From positions 62,001-126,000 of the forward strand of contig NZ_MRUL01000001.1 of assembly GCF_002006995.1 (NCBI RefSeq): a stretch of DNA of 64,000 nt, read 5' to 3'. The notes below the pieces were generated by a model. The model was not told the origin of the DNA. It did no database searches and saw only the letters and a list, made by a program, of their open reading frames with translations. The DNA is from Izhakiella australiensis (GTDB lineage: Bacteria > Pseudomonadota > Gammaproteobacteria > Enterobacterales > Enterobacteriaceae). Positions 62,435-64,000 of this stretch are shown here, piece after piece. How positions within the stretch are numbered: the first letter of the stretch is position 1; the number at the start of each line of letters is the position of its first letter. The position numbers and the translations under genes are program-made.

Positions 62435-64000
62435 ATGAGTCATTTTTTCATGAACGATAAAAATCATCTGGTCAACGAGGCAATTGAAGGCCTTATCCAG
62501 AGCGCCCCTTATCACAACATCAGCCGCCTTGACGTCGGCGATGATATCCGCGTTGTGGTGCGTCGTGACTGGGACAAAAGCAACGTTGCGCTGATCTCCG
62601 GCGGCGGCTCCGGTCATGAGCCGGCTCATGCCGGGTTCGTAGGTAAGGGGATGCTTACGGCGGCGGTGTGCGGCGATATATTTGCCTCGCCAAGCGTTGA
62701 TGCCGTGCTCAGCGCCATTGTGAACGTTACCGGCGAAGCGGGCTGCCTGCTGATTATTAAAAATTACACCGGCGATCGGCTTAACTTCGGTCTGGCGGCG
62801 GAAAAGGCGCGGGCGATGGGCTTTAAGGTCAATATGGTGATTGTGCGTGACGACATTGCCCTGCCGGATAACCCCCAGCCGCGTGGTATTGCGGGTACCG
62901 TGCTGGTACATAAGGTGGCAGGCTATGCGGCAGAGCAGGGGCAAAATCTGGATCGGGTGACGACGCTGGCGCAGCAAACCATTGATGCCACGGCCAGCAT
63001 TGGCCTGGCGTTCGCCACCTGCCATCTGCCGGGTGAGGATCGTGATGAGCGCGTCAGCGCTGGCGAGAGCGAGCTGGGCATGGGCATACACGGCGAGCCT
63101 GGCGTAACTACCCTTGCCACCCAGAATAGCCGTGAGATCGTCGCGGCCATGACCGAAAAGCTACTGCAGAAGATCCCCCAGGGCCAGCGAGTGGTGCTGC
63201 TGCTGAATAATCTCGGCGGTTTCTCGATGCTGGAAATGGCGCTGTTGGCAAAAGAAACGCTGGCCTCTGCGTTGGGCAAACAGGTCTCCCATTTAATTGG
63301 TCCGGCGACGCTGGTTAGCGCGCTGGATATGAAAGGCTTTTCTCTGACAACCCTTGTGCTGACCTCCGAACTGGAAGAAGCGCTCTGCGCTCCGGTGGAA
63401 ACCAGCGGCTGGCAGCCGATGTATAAATATCAGGCTCAGCAGTCGCTGCAAGGTAAAAAGGTCAGCGTGCAGTCGGCGTTTACGCCGTCGGAAAATCAGC
63501 AACATGCCGCGATGCTACGTACCATTTGCGACACCCTAGTGTCGCTGGAGAATCAGCTTAACCAGCTGGATGCTAAAGTCGGCGATGGCGATACCGGTTC
63601 CACCTTTGCCGCGGGTGCCGGCAGGCTGCTTAGCGCGCTGGATAACGGTAAGTTGCCGCTCAACGAGACCGATAAGCTGTTGATTCACGTCGGCGAGCAG
63701 CTGGCGGTAGTGATGGGCGGCTCCAGCGGAGTACTGATGTCGATTCTGTTTACCTCCGCCGGGCAGAAGCTGTCCGAGGGCGCCGACTTCGCCGCGGCGC
63801 TGGCATACGGCCTGGAGCGCATGCAGCATTATGGCGGCGCGCGTCCGGGCCATCGCACCATGATCGATGCGCTTGATCCGGCCTTTAAGGCGCTGCAGCA
63901 AGGGGCTTCAATCGGTGAGGTCGCGCAGGCGGCACGCAAGGGCGCGGAAAGTACGGCGTCCATGCAGAGCGCCAAAGCAGGCCGTTCATCCTATCTGAAT
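62435..64000 (+). CDS. dhaK: ATP-dependent dihydroxyacetone kinase (3' end outside window)
   Basis: At least 522 codons, open to the right edge. The N-terminal DhaK domain carries ALISGGGSGHEPAHAGFVGKGML and the substrate-binding histidine H219 in GMGIHGEPG; the C-terminal DhaL domain carries DGDTGSTFAAG, GGSSGVLMSILF and RPGHRTMIDAL. Both domains in one chain define the Citrobacter-type ATP-dependent enzyme (about 550 residues), not the PTS-dependent DhaKLM. It phosphorylates dihydroxyacetone to DHAP for glycerol use. AGGAG lies 9 bases before the ATG. Neighbouring glycerol genes are not visible. Confidence 0.95.
   Translation, partial: MSHFFMNDKNHLVNEAIEGLIQSAPYHNISRLDVGDDIRVVVRRDWDKSNVALISGGGSGHEPAHAGFVGKGMLTAAVCGDIFASPSVDAVLSAIVNVTGEAGCLLIIKNYTGDRLNFGLAAEKARAMGFKVNMVIVRDDIALPDNPQPRGIAGTVLVHKVAGYAAEQGQNLDRVTTLAQQTIDATASIGLAFATCHLPGEDRDERVSAGESELGMGIHGEPGVTTLATQNSREIVAAMTEKLLQKIPQGQRVVLLLNNLGGFSMLEMALLAKETLASALGKQVSHLIGPATLVSALDMKGFSLTTLVLTSELEEALCAPVETSGWQPMYKYQAQQSLQGKKVSVQSAFTPSENQQHAAMLRTICDTLVSLENQLNQLDAKVGDGDTGSTFAAGAGRLLSALDNGKLPLNETDKLLIHVGEQLAVVMGGSSGVLMSILFTSAGQKLSEGADFAAALAYGLERMQHYGGARPGHRTMIDALDPAFKALQQGASIGEVAQAARKGAESTASMQSAKAGRSSYLN

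Noticed and set aside
1-64000. CRISPR arrays, tRNA/rRNA genes, prophage or integrase
   Set aside because: No regularly spaced repeats, tRNA-like cloverleafs, rRNA segments or recombinase ORFs recognised in the window.

Overview
The window comes from a gammaproteobacterium of the order Enterobacterales. It most likely belongs to the Erwiniaceae or a nearby family, but that placement is inference. The evidence is a backbone matching the Escherichia coli yjbR-uvrA-ssb-yjcB-soxS-soxR-yjcD(ghxP)-yjcE-actP-yjcH-acs-gltP neighbourhood, with diagnostic sites in place: a LexA box between uvrA and ssb, a perfect 18-bp SoxR box between soxS and soxR, and a PurR-like box before ghxP. I see no rRNA, tRNA, CRISPR array, prophage or complete insertion sequence.

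Layout. 1-4.2 kb: the end of an aspartase/fumarase-superfamily lyase, an MFS carrier, and a divergent GntR regulator with an acid-sugar dehydratase of the enolase superfamily. 4.5-10.1 kb: yjbR, then a decaying type-1-like fimbrial operon. That operon has a truncated subunit, an amber codon in the usher, and a frameshift at an 8-G run in the tip adhesin; the chaperone and one minor subunit are intact. 10.1-20.0 kb: a compact catabolic or salvage cluster with M20 amidohydrolase, GATase-like protein, phosphotriesterase-like hydrolase, ribose-type ABC permease and ATPase, LacI regulator, binding protein, PfkB kinase, BtpA-family protein and TenA-family protein. This is the best candidate for an undescribed system. 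20.0-25.1 kb: alcohol dehydrogenase, uvrA, ssb.

25.2-47.5 kb is a second accessory block between ssb and yjcB. It holds a MarR/VOC pair and an ascorbate-type PTS (IIC, IIB, IIA) with a divergent GntR. A glucose-type IICB PTS with a LacI regulator follows. Next come two transporter-plus-oxidoreductase clusters: GntR/MFS/ABM/dehydrogenase, and LysR/flavin monooxygenase/SDR/MHS carrier. The block ends with a DUF3828 protein, a VirK/YbjX protein, a gene-poor stretch with a possible small RNA, an IS3-derived orphan ORF, and a flippase/TupA-like ATP-grasp pair.

47.5-64.0 kb is mostly backbone: yjcB, soxS/soxR, a glutathione transferase, ghxP, yjcE, a LysR regulator divergent from an LrgA/LrgB pair, yfaZ, the acetate uptake and activation genes actP-yjcH and acs, gltP, and a dihydroxyacetone kinase that runs off the right edge.

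The common theme is import and oxidation of small carbon compounds. Five separate uptake loci each have a local regulator, and several have a visible palindromic operator candidate. All functional calls come from reading the sequence and remembered family motifs; no database search was run.
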